From positions 310,001 to 374,000 of the forward strand of contig NZ_RYDV01000002.1 of the NCBI RefSeq assembly GCF_003971065.1: DNA of 64,000 nucleotides. Reading direction: 5' to 3'. The position numbers and the translations under genes are program-made. Below are positions 28,666-39,698 of the stretch, one piece after another (position 1 is the first letter of the stretch; every line of letters starts with the position of its first letter). The stretch comes from Candidimonas sp. SYP-B2681. GTDB taxonomy: Bacteria; Pseudomonadota; Gammaproteobacteria; Burkholderiales; Burkholderiaceae_B. Under the pieces are notes generated by a model. It was not told the origin of the DNA, made no database searches, and saw nothing but the letters and a program-made list of their open reading frames with translations.

Positions 28666-31224
28666 CGCTTTGCGGTCTAACCAGTCCATGACAGGCATGG
28701 GCCGTGCAAACAAGAAACCTTGTACAGCATCGCAGCCGTTCTTTAACAGGAAATCGGCTTGTTCCTGTGTCTCGACTCCTTCTGCCACGACCTGCAAATG
28801 CAATTGCTTGGCCACTGCGAGAATTAGCTTCACTATCGCCGTGTCGTCGGCGTTTGCGGGAGTGTCGCGCATGAAACTCTCGTCTATCTTTAATTCGTAC
28901 AAGGGTAGGCGCTTAAGATACGCAAGGCTGGAATAGCCCGTACCGAAGTCGTCGATCGAGAAACGCACCCCCAAGGAAGCAAGTTGAGCCATCCGTTCAA
29001 TGGTGGCTTGCATGTCTTCTATCAGTACGCCTTCGGTTACCTCGAAGATCAGGCCGTCAGCCGGTGTGCCGTATTCGGCGAGGATTTCCTGCACACGCTC
29101 TACGAAGTCGGTATTGCGAAACTGGCGAGGGCTGACATTGATGGATACAGGGTAGAGGTCGCCAGCCCTTCTTAACTGCTCAATAATCACACAAGCTTGT
29201 TGCATTGCCCAGTCGCCCAGTCGCAGAATAAGCGCGCTCTGTTCCGCAATGGGTATAAAGACATCAGGCGAAATGGTGCCGCGCTCGGGGTGGTTCCAGC
29301 GCATCAGCAGTTCAGCGCCTATCACGTGCTGAGCACTATTCCATTGTGGCTGAATCAGCATTTCGAACTGCCCCGTGCCGATGGCATGCGATAAATCGGA
29401 CTCCAGCAAAAGCCGCTCACTGGCTTCATGGTGCATGCTCGCTTCATAGACGGCGACCCGGTTGCGGCCTGATTGCTTAGACGAATACATGGCCATATCG
29501 GCTTCGCGCATCACGTCAGCGGTTGATGCACTTTCCGGGCAGATCAAGGTAAGCCCTATACTTGCACCGGCCAGGTAGTCTTGTCGGTCCAGGACGATAG
29601 GTTCCTCGAGGACAGTGCGCACTTTTTCGGCGGCACGCTTAGCGTTTGGCAAGGCTTCTTCGGCGTCCCGGCCTACGTAATCCAATAAAATAACGAATTC
29701 ATCGCCGCCTATACGTGCCACGGTGTCCACCATTTGGACGCAGTCCTTTAGACGCTGGGCAACCGTTTGCAAGACAGCGTCGCCCACGTCGTGGCCGTGT
29801 CCATCGTTAATTCGCTTGAAATTGTCCAAATCGATATACAGCAGTGCTCCGTAAAGTGAATCGAGTTTTGCAACGCTTAACGCCCGGTCGATATTCTCAA
29901 GAAGCAGGCGCCGGTTTGGAAGCTCGGTCAGGGCATCGTAAAAGGCCAGCCGCTGGACCTCTTGTTGGGCGGCCCGGTGTTCGGTGATGTCAGTGGAAAT
30001 TCCGCAGAGCGCTTCCACTTCGCCCTCCGTGTTTCGCAGCGGTATCTTGATCGAAAGAAAAGTCCCTACGTTGCTGCCATCGACCGCAACGTTGTACTCT
30101 TCCTGGACCACACGCTCACCTTTTTCGATGACGCGAAGGTCATGTAATCGTATGGCAGCACAACTCTTGCCGTTGAAGAAGTCTGCATCCGAACGGCCCA
30201 GCACCCCTTGTGGCGTCCTCATGAAAAGAGTGCATAACTTGCGGTTGCCGTACACGTAACGCAGGTTTTTATCCTTGATATAAATATAGGCGTCAACGCT
30301 GTCGAGTATGGTGTTGAGCATTGTCTCGCTGGCTTTGATGTGTCGGGTCTGGCGCGCAACCTGGGCTTTTAGCAGCAAAGCCATCAGGACGGACAATGCT
30401 AATAAACCGCCCAGTGCGCCTAGAGTCCACCAAAAATAAACCGGTATTGATTTAGTGGATTTCGCTGCACCCCAACGCTCGATGACCTGATAGTAGACAG
30501 AGCCAGGAGTGTTCTGCCAGATTTTAAGATGACGTTCTATGCCTGATAGCAACGCGTCGTTACTGCCCTTTTTTGTCGCATAGAAAAGTCGCAAAGGCTG
30601 GAAGATAAGCGACGTGGCCACGAGACCATATTGTGCGGCGTGGCGTCCGCCAAAGAAATGATTCGCCACTGCGGCGTCGGCACCACCATCGGCCACCATG
30701 TCGAAACCGGCTTCCAGAGTGCCCACGCTCTGCACGTCGGGAACGATTCCGAAATCGGACGGAAGCGCAGCAAGATATTCGTATTGCAGCGAGCCGGCGA
30801 CAGCGCTGATCCGTTTTCCATCGAGATCAAAGAGCGACTTTATTGAGCCATCGGGACGTTCGTAGATTTGCGACCAGCTGCGCAGGGCGGGCGTCGGATG
30901 AAAATCATAGAGGTGATCCCGCGCGTCGGAGTATGCGAGATCTGGCAAGAGATCTATATGCCCCGTTTGGAGCGCATCAAGACAGCTTTGCATATCGCAT
31001 GGTATGGCCTGCAATTGCCAGTTCTGTTCCTTGGCGATGGCCTCAAGCAACTCGCCCAGGATCCCTGCAGGTTTGCCGTCATTGCCATTGAAGATTCTGG
31101 GAGGATTGTCGATGACGCCCACGCGCACCGTACGCTGCTGTGCGAATGCGGCATTTATGCACAAACAAGCTAGAAGCGACAGGCATACCGCCGCAATAAT
31201 TGTTCTGGCTGGGCGGCACTGCAT
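28660..31224 (-). CDS. Periplasmic-receptor/PAS/GGDEF/EAL cyclic-di-GMP protein
   Basis: An 854-residue sensor. Order: signal peptide (1-28), a periplasmic SBP_bac_3-type receptor domain (about 30-255), a transmembrane helix (about 268-290, [20 protein letters not shown]), a PAS domain (about 300-415, ending [13 protein letters not shown]), GGDEF (about 425-585) and EAL (about 600-845). The cyclase site is canonical ([12 protein letters not shown]). The EAL signature reads ELLMRW, keeping the catalytic Glu but replacing the Ala; [22 protein letters not shown] and AEGVET are kept. Both activities are thus possible, perhaps switched by binding of an amino acid or other small ligand in the periplasm. 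Confidence 0.9.
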   Translation of the reverse strand: MQCRPARTIIAAVCLSLLACLCINAAFAQQRTVRVGVIDNPPRIFNGNDGKPAGILGELLEAIAKEQNWQLQAIPCDMQSCLDALQTGHIDLLPDLAYSDARDHLYDFHPTPALRSWSQIYERPDGSIKSLFDLDGKRISAVAGSLQYEYLAALPSDFGIVPDVQSVGTLEAGFDMVADGGADAAVANHFFGGRHAAQYGLVATSLIFQPLRLFYATKKGSNDALLSGIERHLKIWQNTPGSVYYQVIERWGAAKSTKSIPVYFWWTLGALGGLLALSVLMALLLKAQVARQTRHIKASETMLNTILDSVDAYIYIKDKNLRYVYGNRKLCTLFMRTPQGVLGRSDADFFNGKSCAAIRLHDLRVIEKGERVVQEEYNVAVDGSNVGTFLSIKIPLRNTEGEVEALCGISTDITEHRAAQQEVQRLAFYDALTELPNRRLLLENIDRALSVAKLDSLYGALLYIDLDNFKRINDGHGHDVGDAVLQTVAQRLKDCVQMVDTVARIGGDEFVILLDYVGRDAEEALPNAKRAAEKVRTVLEEPIVLDRQDYLAGASIGLTLICPESASTADVMREADMAMYSSKQSGRNRVAVYEASMHHEASERLLLESDLSHAIGTGQFEMLIQPQWNSAQHVIGAELLMRWNHPERGTISPDVFIPIAEQSALILRLGDWAMQQACVIIEQLRRAGDLYPVSINVSPRQFRNTDFVERVQEILAEYGTPADGLIFEVTEGVLIEDMQATIERMAQLASLGVRFSIDDFGTGYSSLAYLKRLPLYELKIDESFMRDTPANADDTAIVKLILAVAKQLHLQVVAEGVETQEQADFLLKNGCDAVQGFLFARPMPVMDWLDRKAA

Positions 31225-31615
31225 AGGACGCTCGTCTCATGGCGTTCGTTCGAACACCCGTATTTGTGAACAATTGTTGCATGGTAGATTCGTGCCGCGT
31301 CTTCGTCAAGGGGCGCCACGCATTCCGCGCTACACATGCCGATTCAGAATTGGAATCAACAGCTGTCGTCGTTTTCTCAGGGCAAACCCCGAGGAAAAAA
31401 ATGCTTTTATAACGCGCCGCCGATGTAGGATATTAGCCTTGCTTGTAACGGTTCATTTCGAGCCCGGCGGTGCTGAAGTGCACTCGTAGTCAACAGGCTA
31501 ATCTATCGCGGCCATTGCTGCTTACATAGCCGTCCACCGTCCATCACTCATCAAACCCCGCCGCGCCAAATCCGCCCCTGGCAACGTGTTTAGTGACCCC
31601 CAAGGAGAACGTCTT
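31225..31615. other. 391-base divergent spacer between the GGDEF-EAL gene and the TRAP operon
   Basis: No protein gene, RNA gene or strong repeat was recognised here. It must hold the promoters of both flanking divergent genes. The only clear element is AAGGAG at about 31602-31607, the ribosome site of the TAXI receptor. Confidence 0.5.
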
Positions 31616-32614
31616 ATGCGTACATTTTTCAGAACACCTTTTAGCAAGCGGGTCGCCTTGACCGCAAGCGCAGCTGCAATGTTTGCAGCGTTGGCCGCTC
31701 CGATCCCGGCAGCGGCTCAGCAAAAGTTTGTCAGCATCGGCACCGGTGGGGTGACGGGCGTGTATTACGCGGCGGGCGGCGCCATATGCCGGCTGGTCAA
31801 TAAAGATCGTGCGCAACATGGGGTGCGATGCTCGGTGGAATCGACCGGCGGCTCGGTATTTAATATCAACACCATCAAGGCCGGCGAGCTTGATCTGGGC
31901 GTGGTCCAGTCCGACGTTGGCTATAACGCCTACAACGGTGCAGGGCAGTTTAAAGATACGGGCGAGTACAAGAAATTGCGCTCCGTGTTTTCGATTCATC
32001 CCGAACCGTTTACTGTCGTAGCCCGCAAAGAGTCCAATATCAAATCCTTTGACGATTTCAAAGGTAAGCGTTTCAATGTGGGAAATCCTGGCTCCGGAAC
32101 GCGCGCGTCAATGGAGCAATTTCTTAAAACCAAAGGCGTTGATTTAAGCTATTTCTCGCTGGCGTCCGAGCTGCGTCCCGACGAACATGGGCCGGCTTTG
32201 TGCGATGGCAAAATTGACGGCTTTTTGTATGGTGTTGGTCATCCGTCTGCCAACATACAAGATCCGACCACCACTTGCGGCGCAAAACTGGTTTCTTTAA
32301 CGGGGCCGGTGGTTGACAAGCTTGTCTCTGAATTCCCTTATTACGCCAAAGTAGCGATTCCTGCCGGCCTGTATCCCAACAACGCGCAAGAAACCAATAC
32401 CTATGGCGTGTTGGCCACGTTCGTTACGTCTGCCGACGTCCCTGAACAGACCGTTTACCTGGTGGTGAAGGCGGTTTTTGAAAACTTTGAAGATTTCAAG
32501 AAACTGCATCCCGCACTAGGTCATCTGGACGCCAAAGACATGGTCAAGAACGGGCTGTCGGCTCCCTTGCATCCCGGCGCAGAAAAGTATTACAAGGAAA
32601 AGGGTCTGCTGTAA
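31616..32614 (+). CDS. TAXI-family TRAP transporter solute-binding protein
   Basis: A 332-residue periplasmic receptor of the TAXI class. A signal peptide (cleavage after IPAAAQ) precedes [21 protein letters not shown], the family hallmark, and later [17 protein letters not shown] (about 158-174). Ligands of this class are often glutamate, 2-oxoglutarate or other dicarboxylates; none can be assigned here. AAGGAGAA precedes ATG 31616. The fused permease follows after 52 bases, with a stable hairpin between, a common way of keeping receptor levels above permease levels. Confidence 0.92.
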   Translation: MRTFFRTPFSKRVALTASAAAMFAALAAPIPAAAQQKFVSIGTGGVTGVYYAAGGAICRLVNKDRAQHGVRCSVESTGGSVFNINTIKAGELDLGVVQSDVGYNAYNGAGQFKDTGEYKKLRSVFSIHPEPFTVVARKESNIKSFDDFKGKRFNVGNPGSGTRASMEQFLKTKGVDLSYFSLASELRPDEHGPALCDGKIDGFLYGVGHPSANIQDPTTTCGAKLVSLTGPVVDKLVSEFPYYAKVAIPAGLYPNNAQETNTYGVLATFVTSADVPEQTVYLVVKAVFENFEDFKKLHPALGHLDAKDMVKNGLSAPLHPGAEKYYKEKGLL

Positions 32615-32631
32615 GCTAGCACAGGCATTAG

Positions 32632-32652
32632 GGACGCCCAGTGTGGGCGTCC
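32632..32652 (+). promoter_or_regulatory. Intercistronic hairpin between TAXI receptor and permease
   Basis: GGACGCCCA / TGGGCGTCC, nine perfect GC-rich pairs with loop GTG, 17 bases after the receptor stop and 14 bases before the permease start. There is no T-run, so it more likely blocks 3' decay of the receptor message than ends transcription. Confidence 0.6.
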
Positions 32653-32666
32653 GTTAGCAACAACAT

Positions 32667-35315
32667 ATGGAAATACGCATGCAGATCACGTCCGCGCCAA
32701 ATGTAAATCCTGAACAAAATAATGCCAGTCTTGAACAACTGGTCGCCGACGTTGACCGTGGCGGCCGCAAGGTCGGAGGGATTACGGGCAGTGTCCTTTT
32801 TATAGGCGCAGTCTTCTGGTCGTTTTTCCAACTCTGGTATGCGTCGCCGCTGCCATTCGCGCTTAACCTCGGCATTTTCAATGATACTGAGGCGCGTGCC
32901 ATACATCTTGGCGTCGCGATGTTTCTGGGCTACCTTGCCTATCCTGCAACGAAAAGCTCGCCACGCGATTACATGCCCTGGTACGACTGGGTGCTGGCGC
33001 TCGTTGCCGGCTTCTGCGGAGCCTACCTGTTTCTGTTCTACAAAGAACTTTCCGGACGCCCCGGTATTCCGACGCCTATGGATGTTACGGTCGCCGCGAT
33101 CGGGCTGGTGTTGCTGCTGGAAGTGACACGACGCGCGCTGGGCGCACCCATGGCGGTTCTGGGCGCCATATTCATCTTGTACGTATTCCTCGGGCCCTGG
33201 CTACCCGATGCCCTGTCGCACCGCGGCGCGTCGCTCGAGCGCATGGTGTCACACATGTGGCTTACCACCGAGGGCGTCTACGGGGTGGCACTCGGTGTGT
33301 CGGTGTCCTACATTTTTATATTTGTATTGTTGGGCTCGCTGCTGGACCGCTGCGGAGCAGGCAACTACATGATGCAGGTGTCGTTTGCGATGCTCGGCCA
33401 TTTGCGCGGTGGGCCTGCCAAGGTCGCTGTCGTATCCTCGGCCGTCAATGGCATCGTTTCGGCGTCGTCAGTGGCTAACGTCGTAACGGGTGGAATATTT
33501 ACCATTCCACTGATGAAAAAAGCCGGATATGGCGGAATTCGAGCGGGCGCGATTGAAACGGCATCTTCTGTCAATGGGCAACTGATGCCTCCAGTCATGG
33601 GGGCGGCGGCCTTTCTGATGATCGAATATGTCGGCATACCCTATACCGATATCATTCGACACGCCTTGCTGCCAGCCAGCATTTCCTATATCGCCTTGTT
33701 CTACATTGTGCACCTCGAGGCTTTGCAGTTGGGCATACAGCCCATGATGTCCGCAGGAAAACCGCGCACCTTACTACAGAAGCTGGCGGGCTGGGGAATG
33801 GGGATCGCAGGCTCTCTGATCGTCATGGGGCTGGTTTACTGGATAGGTGTGGGAGTGCAGGCAGTCGCCGGAGCTGCTGCAATGTGGATACTGACCGGCT
33901 TGCTGGTCGCATTGTATTTATGGCTGTTGCGCATATCAGCAAGCCATCCGGATCTTCCCACCGAAATAAGTATTACTAATCCGACGCGGCCGGAAACGTG
34001 GCCGACCGTACGCTCTGGCCTGTACTTCCTGATCCCTATTGGCATTCTTGTGTGGTGTCTGTCGGTAGAGCAACTGTCGGCCGGGCTATCGGCATTCTGG
34101 GCAGTCGTTGCCATGGTGCTGCAAATGGTCACGCAAAGGCCTTTGATCGCATGGTTCCGCAAAAAGCCTGTGGCGCCCGCCGTCAGCGTCGGACTATCCG
34201 ATACCGTAAATGGCTTGCAGGAAGGCGCTCGCAACATGGTGGGTATCGCTATCGCTTGCGGTACTGCAGGGTTGATCGTCGGTGCCATCACGCTAACTGG
34301 CCTTGGTCTGCGCATGACCGCATTCGTCGAAATGGTGTCGATGGGCAATGTGTTGTTCATGCTGTTTTTTACCGCTGCCGTATGTTTGGTGCTTGGCCTT
34401 GGCATGCCCACCACGGCGAACTACATCCTCATGGCCACCCTGATGGCTCCCGTTGTGGTAGAACTGGGTGCACAAAGCGGTATTGTGATTCCATTGATCG
34501 CCGTGCACATGTTCGTGTTTTATTACGGGATCATGGCCGACATTACCCCACCGGTAGGGCTGGCCACTTTCGCGGCGGCAGCCATATCGGGCGAAGATCC
34601 CATCAAAACCGGGATTAAGGGGGTCACCTACGCCATGCGTACGGCAGTTTTGCCTTTCATGTTTGTTTTCAATCCCCTGTTGCTGTTGATTGATGTCGAG
34701 GGATGGTCTGAACTCGTGTTGGTCGTTGCGGGGGCGACATTGGCGTCCCTGACGTTTGCCGCTGCCACCATGAAATGGATGCGTATCAAATGCAGCTGGC
34801 CTGAGGTTTTTCTTCTGCTCTTGGTGACCTTCATGTTATTCAGGCCCGACTGGTTCATGAACCATTTATCACCCAAGTATGAGACTCGTCCTGCGGCGCA
34901 AATGCTGAAGATCGCTGCCGATATGCCAGACAAAGGCAGGATGATCGTAGTGATTAGCGGTATGAACCTTGAAGGCGACGAGCTTCAGAAAACGGTGGCT
35001 GTGCCACTGCCAGGCCTGCCCGAGGGCAGCACTGCCACAGGCGACGCGGCCGCTTTACAAAGATTATCTGCTGCAGGGCTGACCATGATGGCATTGGGTG
35101 ACCAAGTCCAAATTGCGTCTGTGCGTTTCGGCAGTCAGGCACGCCGGGCGGGGTGGGAACAAGGTTGGCACGTAGCGGAAGTCAAAATTCCCAATCCGTC
35201 CCGGCCATCCGAATTCTGGATTTATATTCCTGCGCTTCTGATAATGACTTTCATGTGGGTAAGGCAAGGGCGCCGTATGAAAGGCCTCGACACGCGCTCG
35301 CCGGTCCTTGCATAA
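32667..35315 (+). CDS. TRAP transporter fused 4TM/12TM permease (TAXI type)
   Basis: An 882-residue inner-membrane protein combining the small DctQ-like and large DctM-like subunits, as is usual in TAXI systems. The first 60 residues are cytoplasmic; helices 1-4 lie at about 30-160 and the DctM part at about 165-690, with the re-entrant motifs SVNGQLMPPVMGAAAFLMIEY region (about 305-325) and GLGMPTTANYILMATLMAPV (about 576-595) and later YYGIMADITPPVGLATFAAA. The C-terminal 180 residues match the DUF3394-type extension found in this subfamily, ending in a last helix near 855. It imports the receptor's ligand using a sodium gradient. ATG 32667 or 32679 could be the start. Confidence 0.92.
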   Translation: MEIRMQITSAPNVNPEQNNASLEQLVADVDRGGRKVGGITGSVLFIGAVFWSFFQLWYASPLPFALNLGIFNDTEARAIHLGVAMFLGYLAYPATKSSPRDYMPWYDWVLALVAGFCGAYLFLFYKELSGRPGIPTPMDVTVAAIGLVLLLEVTRRALGAPMAVLGAIFILYVFLGPWLPDALSHRGASLERMVSHMWLTTEGVYGVALGVSVSYIFIFVLLGSLLDRCGAGNYMMQVSFAMLGHLRGGPAKVAVVSSAVNGIVSASSVANVVTGGIFTIPLMKKAGYGGIRAGAIETASSVNGQLMPPVMGAAAFLMIEYVGIPYTDIIRHALLPASISYIALFYIVHLEALQLGIQPMMSAGKPRTLLQKLAGWGMGIAGSLIVMGLVYWIGVGVQAVAGAAAMWILTGLLVALYLWLLRISASHPDLPTEISITNPTRPETWPTVRSGLYFLIPIGILVWCLSVEQLSAGLSAFWAVVAMVLQMVTQRPLIAWFRKKPVAPAVSVGLSDTVNGLQEGARNMVGIAIACGTAGLIVGAITLTGLGLRMTAFVEMVSMGNVLFMLFFTAAVCLVLGLGMPTTANYILMATLMAPVVVELGAQSGIVIPLIAVHMFVFYYGIMADITPPVGLATFAAAAISGEDPIKTGIKGVTYAMRTAVLPFMFVFNPLLLLIDVEGWSELVLVVAGATLASLTFAAATMKWMRIKCSWPEVFLLLLVTFMLFRPDWFMNHLSPKYETRPAAQMLKIAADMPDKGRMIVVISGMNLEGDELQKTVAVPLPGLPEGSTATGDAAALQRLSAAGLTMMALGDQVQIASVRFGSQARRAGWEQGWHVAEVKIPNPSRPSEFWIYIPALLIMTFMWVRQGRRMKGLDTRSPVLA

Positions 35316-35388
35316 AGGTCGGATGCTCTACGGTATATTGGCAAAAGGGGTTCTATAGGTCCTGTTTCAACTGCTGCGGGGGCGATGT

Positions 35389-36591
35389 ATGCAAAGTTCC
35401 TTTCTTGATCATGTACAGCATCAGGTTCAACAGTTGCGGGCTGGTGGCTTCTACAAGGCCGAGCGCGTCGTTGCAAGCCAGCAATCGGCACAAATTGTTC
35501 TTGCCGATGGATCGCATGTCCTGAATTTTTGCGCCAATAATTACCTTGGCTTGGCCAACGATCAGCGTCTGATCGATGCTGCCAAACACGGCCTTGATGA
35601 TGCCGGGTTTGGCTTGTCGTCCGTGCGTTTTATTTGCGGCACGCAAACGGGTCATAAAAAGCTGGAACATGCCTTGGCCGACTTTCTCCAAATGCAAGAT
35701 GCCATCCTGTACTCCAGTTGCTTCGACGCCAATGGTGGCTTGTTCGAGGCCTTGCTCGACGAGAACGATGCGGTCATCAGCGATGCTCTTAATCATGCCA
35801 GCATTATTGATGGCGTGCGTTTGTGTAAGGCAAAGCGCTTCCGCTATAACAACAATGATATGGCCGATCTGCGAGCCCAATTGCAGGCCGCCGATTTGGC
35901 CGGGGCTCGTTACAAGCTCATTGCAACTGACGGCGTTTTCTCCATGGATGGCATTATTGCAGACCTGAAGTCCATATGTGATCTGGCTGAAGAATTCAAC
36001 GCCATGGTCATGGTCGACGACTCGCATGCCGTAGGGTTTATTGGCGAAAATGGACGTGGCACGCCCGAATACTGCGGCGTCCAGGGCCGTATACATATAA
36101 TCACTGGCACGCTAGGCAAGGCGCTGGGCGGTGCTTCCGGGGGCTATGTCGCCGCCGATGCTGCCGTGGTCGAGTTGTTGCGCCAAAGATCGCGTCCCTA
36201 TCTGTTTTCCAATACGCTCGCGCCGGCGATCGTATCGGCATCTCTACGGGTTCTGACCTTGTTGCAAAGTGACGAGGGCAAAGAGTTGCGCCGGCGAGTG
36301 CATGCCAATGGCAGGCAGTTCCGCAGTGCAATGTTGGAGCTCGGGTTTGAATTGATGCACGGCGAGCATCCAATTATTCCGGTCATGTTCGGCGATGCGC
36401 AATTGGCAGGGCGTGTCGCCGATGAGCTCCTGCATGAAGGTATCTACGTTATCAGCTTCTCGTATCCTGTCGTTCCCAAGGGACGCGCACGAATTCGGAC
36501 CCAAATGAGTGCCGCCCATAGCGCCGAGCATATCGACAAAGCCGTCGAAGCATTCAAGAAGGTCGGCCAGCGGATGCAAATCATACCCTGA
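35389..36591 (+). CDS. kbl: Glycine C-acetyltransferase (2-amino-3-ketobutyrate CoA ligase)
   Basis: PLP enzyme of 400 residues that cleaves 2-amino-3-ketobutyrate with CoA to glycine and acetyl-CoA, the second step of threonine breakdown. The PLP lysine is in [12 protein letters not shown] (about residue 245). [25 protein letters not shown], the aspartate in VDDSHAVGF and [10 protein letters not shown] are family signatures. It precedes tdh by 59 bases, the same order as the E. coli kbl-tdh operon. Confidence 0.95.
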   Translation: MQSSFLDHVQHQVQQLRAGGFYKAERVVASQQSAQIVLADGSHVLNFCANNYLGLANDQRLIDAAKHGLDDAGFGLSSVRFICGTQTGHKKLEHALADFLQMQDAILYSSCFDANGGLFEALLDENDAVISDALNHASIIDGVRLCKAKRFRYNNNDMADLRAQLQAADLAGARYKLIATDGVFSMDGIIADLKSICDLAEEFNAMVMVDDSHAVGFIGENGRGTPEYCGVQGRIHIITGTLGKALGGASGGYVAADAAVVELLRQRSRPYLFSNTLAPAIVSASLRVLTLLQSDEGKELRRRVHANGRQFRSAMLELGFELMHGEHPIIPVMFGDAQLAGRVADELLHEGIYVISFSYPVVPKGRARIRTQMSAAHSAEHIDKAVEAFKKVGQRMQIIP

Positions 36592-36650
36592 TCGTCAGCT
36601 GCTTTCAGTTCAGGATTTATAATCATGACTTATGCTTCCCGGAACCCGAA

Positions 36651-37679
36651 ATGCGCGCCCTAGCAAAACTAGAACCGGCTGTCGGTCTGGCCCTTACCGA
36701 TATGGAACGGCCTTCGGTCGGTCACAATGACGTCCTGATAAAGATCCGAAAGACCGCCATTTGCGGCACCGATATTCATATATGGAAGTGGGACGACTGG
36801 GCCAGCAAGACCATTCCCGTTCCGATGCAGGTCGGGCATGAATATGTCGGCGAAATCGTCGAGATCGGCCAGGAGGTCAGCGGTTTCAAAACCGGTGACC
36901 GGGTATCGGGCGAGGGCCATATTACCTGCGGTTTCTGCCGTAATTGCCGCGCAGGCCGGCGCCATCTTTGCCGCAACACCTCGGGCGTAGGCGTCAATAG
37001 GCCGGGCGCTTTCGCCGATTATCTCGTCATTCCGGCATTCAATGCGTTCAAGATTCCCGATGACGTATCCGACGATTTGGCTGCCATCTTTGATCCGTTC
37101 GGGAATGCCACTCATACTGCACTGACCTTTAACCTGGTGGGTGAAGACGTGCTGATTACCGGCGCGGGGCCCATAGGAGCCATGGCTGCAGCCATCGCAC
37201 GCCATGTCGGAGCACGCAATGTAGTCATCACCGACGTCAATGATTATCGCCTTGCCCTGGCCGCCAAAATGGGTGCGACACGAACCGTCAATGTGGAACG
37301 CGAAGCGTTGCCCGACGTTATGCACGAATTAGGCATGACCGAGGGTTTCGACGTGGGGCTTGAAATGTCTGGTACGCCGGGCGCCTTTACCTCCATGCTG
37401 GAAGAAATGACTCACGGCGGCAAAATCGCCATGCTGGGGATTCTTCCTGCCGGATTCGGCATCGACTGGAACAAAATCATCTTCAAAGGACTTGAAATCA
37501 AGGGCATTTATGGCCGCGAAATGTTCGAGACCTGGTACAAAATGGTCGCCATGCTGCAAAGCGGGCTCGACATCAGTCCAGTCATTACCCACCACTACTC
37601 CGTTGACGATTACCGAGCGGGTTTCGACGTCATGCTTTCCGGCCAAAGCGGCAAGGTGATTCTTGATTGGGCGGCATAG
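36651..37679 (+). CDS. tdh: L-threonine 3-dehydrogenase
   Basis: Zinc- and NAD-dependent dehydrogenase of 342 residues oxidising threonine to 2-amino-3-ketobutyrate, the substrate of Kbl just upstream. The catalytic zinc site is [14 protein letters not shown] with HEYVGEI, the structural zinc cysteines are in [19 protein letters not shown] (about 90-108), and the NAD motif is [18 protein letters not shown] (about 167-184). Length equals that of the E. coli enzyme. It forms an operon with kbl and ends three bases before the pseudouridine synthase start. Confidence 0.95.
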   Translation: MRALAKLEPAVGLALTDMERPSVGHNDVLIKIRKTAICGTDIHIWKWDDWASKTIPVPMQVGHEYVGEIVEIGQEVSGFKTGDRVSGEGHITCGFCRNCRAGRRHLCRNTSGVGVNRPGAFADYLVIPAFNAFKIPDDVSDDLAAIFDPFGNATHTALTFNLVGEDVLITGAGPIGAMAAAIARHVGARNVVITDVNDYRLALAAKMGATRTVNVEREALPDVMHELGMTEGFDVGLEMSGTPGAFTSMLEEMTHGGKIAMLGILPAGFGIDWNKIIFKGLEIKGIYGREMFETWYKMVAMLQSGLDISPVITHHYSVDDYRAGFDVMLSGQSGKVILDWAA

Positions 37680-37682
37680 CGC

Positions 37683-38621
37683 TTGAAAAAGTCAACACGC
37701 ATCACGTTCGTTCGCGACGCACCCTTGCCCCTGCGTAACGGGGTCGCACCAAGCCGCGTCCATTTGCCGGCTGGACCCTGGGCTCTGCTGATCGATTTCC
37801 TGACCGAGCGCTTCGAGTATGTTCCGCCTGAGGTTCTTCGCGCCAGATTGATACGCGGCGATATTGTTGACCAATCGGGCATTGCTCAGACTCTTGACAG
37901 CCCTTATCAAGCATTGCGCTGGCTTTGGTATTATCGCGAGGTTCCCGAAGAGCCCGTCATTCCGTTTGAATTACCAGTATTGTTTCGTGATGACTTTCTT
38001 GTGGCGGTAGACAAGCCGCACTTCCTGGCGAGCATTCCAGGGGGGCGCTACTTACAGGAAACGGCGCTGACACGCTTGCGGGCTTCGCTGAACTTGCCAA
38101 TGTTAAGCCCCATTCACCGACTCGACCGCGACACAGCCGGTGTCTTGCTATTTTGTGCAGATCCGGAGCGCCGCGGCGCCTACCAAACTCTGTTCCAGAC
38201 GCGCAATGTGCAGAAGGAATACGAAGCCATAGCTCCGCTGCGCGGCGATCTTGAACTGCCTATTGTGTATCGCAGCTGCCTGCAGCCTAGGCCCGGCGCC
38301 TTCACCATGCACGAGACAGGCGGCGAGGCAAACAGCGAAACGCGGATTGAACTGATTCATACAGCAGGTCAGCTGGGACATTACCGCTTGCGCCCACAAA
38401 CGGGCCGCAAGCATCAGCTGCGAGCGCACATGAGCGCGCTGGGTATTCCGATATGCAACGACAACTTCTACCCGCAGCTAAAGGCTTATGCAGAGAGTGA
38501 CGATTTCACCAGGCCGTTACAGCTACTGGCGCGCGCCATTCAATTCACCGACCCTATCAGTGGCCAGTTGCGCCGCTTTGAAAGTCCGCGCAGCCTCGCG
38601 GTGAGCCAGGCACCAGCGTAG
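37683..38621 (+). CDS. RluA-family pseudouridine synthase
   Basis: A 312-residue RNA pseudouridine synthase without an S4 domain. The catalytic Asp is in HRLDRDTAGVLLF (about residue 146), preceded by FLVAVDKPHFLASIPGG. Later LRPQTGRKHQLRAHMSALGIPICND is the conserved core end. The RNA target (23S rRNA or tRNA) cannot be told. A TTG start three bases after tdh is used because the N-terminus MKKSTRITFV reads naturally; the ribosome site is weak, so translation may be coupled to tdh. It ends one base from the convergent asparaginase gene. Confidence 0.87.
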   Translation: MKKSTRITFVRDAPLPLRNGVAPSRVHLPAGPWALLIDFLTERFEYVPPEVLRARLIRGDIVDQSGIAQTLDSPYQALRWLWYYREVPEEPVIPFELPVLFRDDFLVAVDKPHFLASIPGGRYLQETALTRLRASLNLPMLSPIHRLDRDTAGVLLFCADPERRGAYQTLFQTRNVQKEYEAIAPLRGDLELPIVYRSCLQPRPGAFTMHETGGEANSETRIELIHTAGQLGHYRLRPQTGRKHQLRAHMSALGIPICNDNFYPQLKAYAESDDFTRPLQLLARAIQFTDPISGQLRRFESPRSLAVSQAPA

Positions 38622-38622
38622 A

Positions 38623-39609
38623 TCAGTACTGATCGAAACAGGCCTGAATTTTTTCTCGATCGCTGGATTGATGCAGGGCCAACATCAGCAGTATCCTGGC
38701 CTTCTGGGGATTGAGCGAGCCGCTCGAAATAAGCCCCGTTTGGCCTTCGGCATCGCTGGCCGAAACGATACCTGAACCCACCCGGCTGGCTATGACGCAG
38801 ACCAGCTTGTTCTTCAAGGCTAGTTTCACACCTTTACGTACTTGTGGAGACAGGCTGCCGTTGCCTGTTGCAGCGATCACTATTCCATTCGCTCCGGCTT
38901 TGATGGAGGCTTCATAGAAATGTACGCCGGCATTCTGGTGGTCGTAAATGACGTCGACCCGCGGTAGCGACTTGACGCCAGCCATGTTGAAATCGGTTCG
39001 GGTGGTATGGCGCAATGCCGGTGTCTGGAAGATATGCACCCTTCCGCTATGGACCTGGCCGATGTAGCCCTGATCGTAAGCCCGAAAAGCATCGACCTGG
39101 GTCGTGCTGCATTTACTGATAAAACGTGCCGATGCGATCTGGTCGTTCAGCATGACTAGCACTCCGTGACCTGCGGCTTGAGTCTTGCCCGCCAGCAGGA
39201 CCGCGTTATACAAGTTCAGCGGTCCATCAGCGCTTAATGCGGAACCCGGTCGCATCGCCCCGACAATCACCACGGGTTTATCGCTTTTCACTGTCAAGTT
39301 GAGAAAATATGCTGTCTCTTCCAGCGTGTCGGTGCCGTGTGTTACCACCACTCCGTCCACATACGGGTCGGCCAGTTCGTCGTTAATTCGACGAGCAAGC
39401 TTCAGAAGCATCTTGGTCGTGATTGCATGGCTTTCAACATTGAATAACTGATGGCATCGAATATTCGCCAATGCCGCAATTTCCGGGACGGCATCCAGCA
39501 ATGCCTCTACCCCCTGTGTAACTTCGTAATCGGTCAGCGCCGTAGCGCTGTTGGCGGTGGAGGCGATAGTGCCTCCCGTTCCCAGTAGGACGATGTTCGG
39601 GAGTTTCAT
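38623..39609 (-). CDS. L-asparaginase (cytoplasmic, bacterial type)
   Basis: A 328-residue amidohydrolase turning asparagine into aspartate and ammonia. The first catalytic threonine is in LLGTGGTIAST (Thr14) and the second in VVTHGTDTLEET (about 88-99) with its Asp; the Lys of the triad lies in the following domain (SDKPVVIVGAMRPG). There is no signal peptide with the chosen ATG 39609, so it would be cytoplasmic, unlike periplasmic type II enzymes that it otherwise resembles. An upstream in-frame extension to 39648 has no signal-like character. It lies downstream of rpoN by 89 bases on the same strand. Confidence 0.9.
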   Translation of the reverse strand: MKLPNIVLLGTGGTIASTANSATALTDYEVTQGVEALLDAVPEIAALANIRCHQLFNVESHAITTKMLLKLARRINDELADPYVDGVVVTHGTDTLEETAYFLNLTVKSDKPVVIVGAMRPGSALSADGPLNLYNAVLLAGKTQAAGHGVLVMLNDQIASARFISKCSTTQVDAFRAYDQGYIGQVHSGRVHIFQTPALRHTTRTDFNMAGVKSLPRVDVIYDHQNAGVHFYEASIKAGANGIVIAATGNGSLSPQVRKGVKLALKNKLVCVIASRVGSGIVSASDAEGQTGLISSGSLNPQKARILLMLALHQSSDREKIQACFDQY

Positions 39610-39628
39610 AAAAAAGCCAGTGCTCCAC

Positions 39629-39646
39629 GGGGGCGGGCTTGCCCCC
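39629..39646 (-). terminator. GC hairpin between rpoN and asparaginase genes
   Basis: GGGGGC / GCCCCC, six GC pairs with a six-base loop, 52 bases after the rpoN stop. A T6 run occurs on the minus strand 12 bases further on (39610-39615), too far for a standard terminator, so partial termination is possible. Confidence 0.4.
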
Positions 39647-39698
39647 AATCGCGAAAGCGCCCATTTTAGCCGGACACTTCGTGCAAGTCGTTGCCGAT

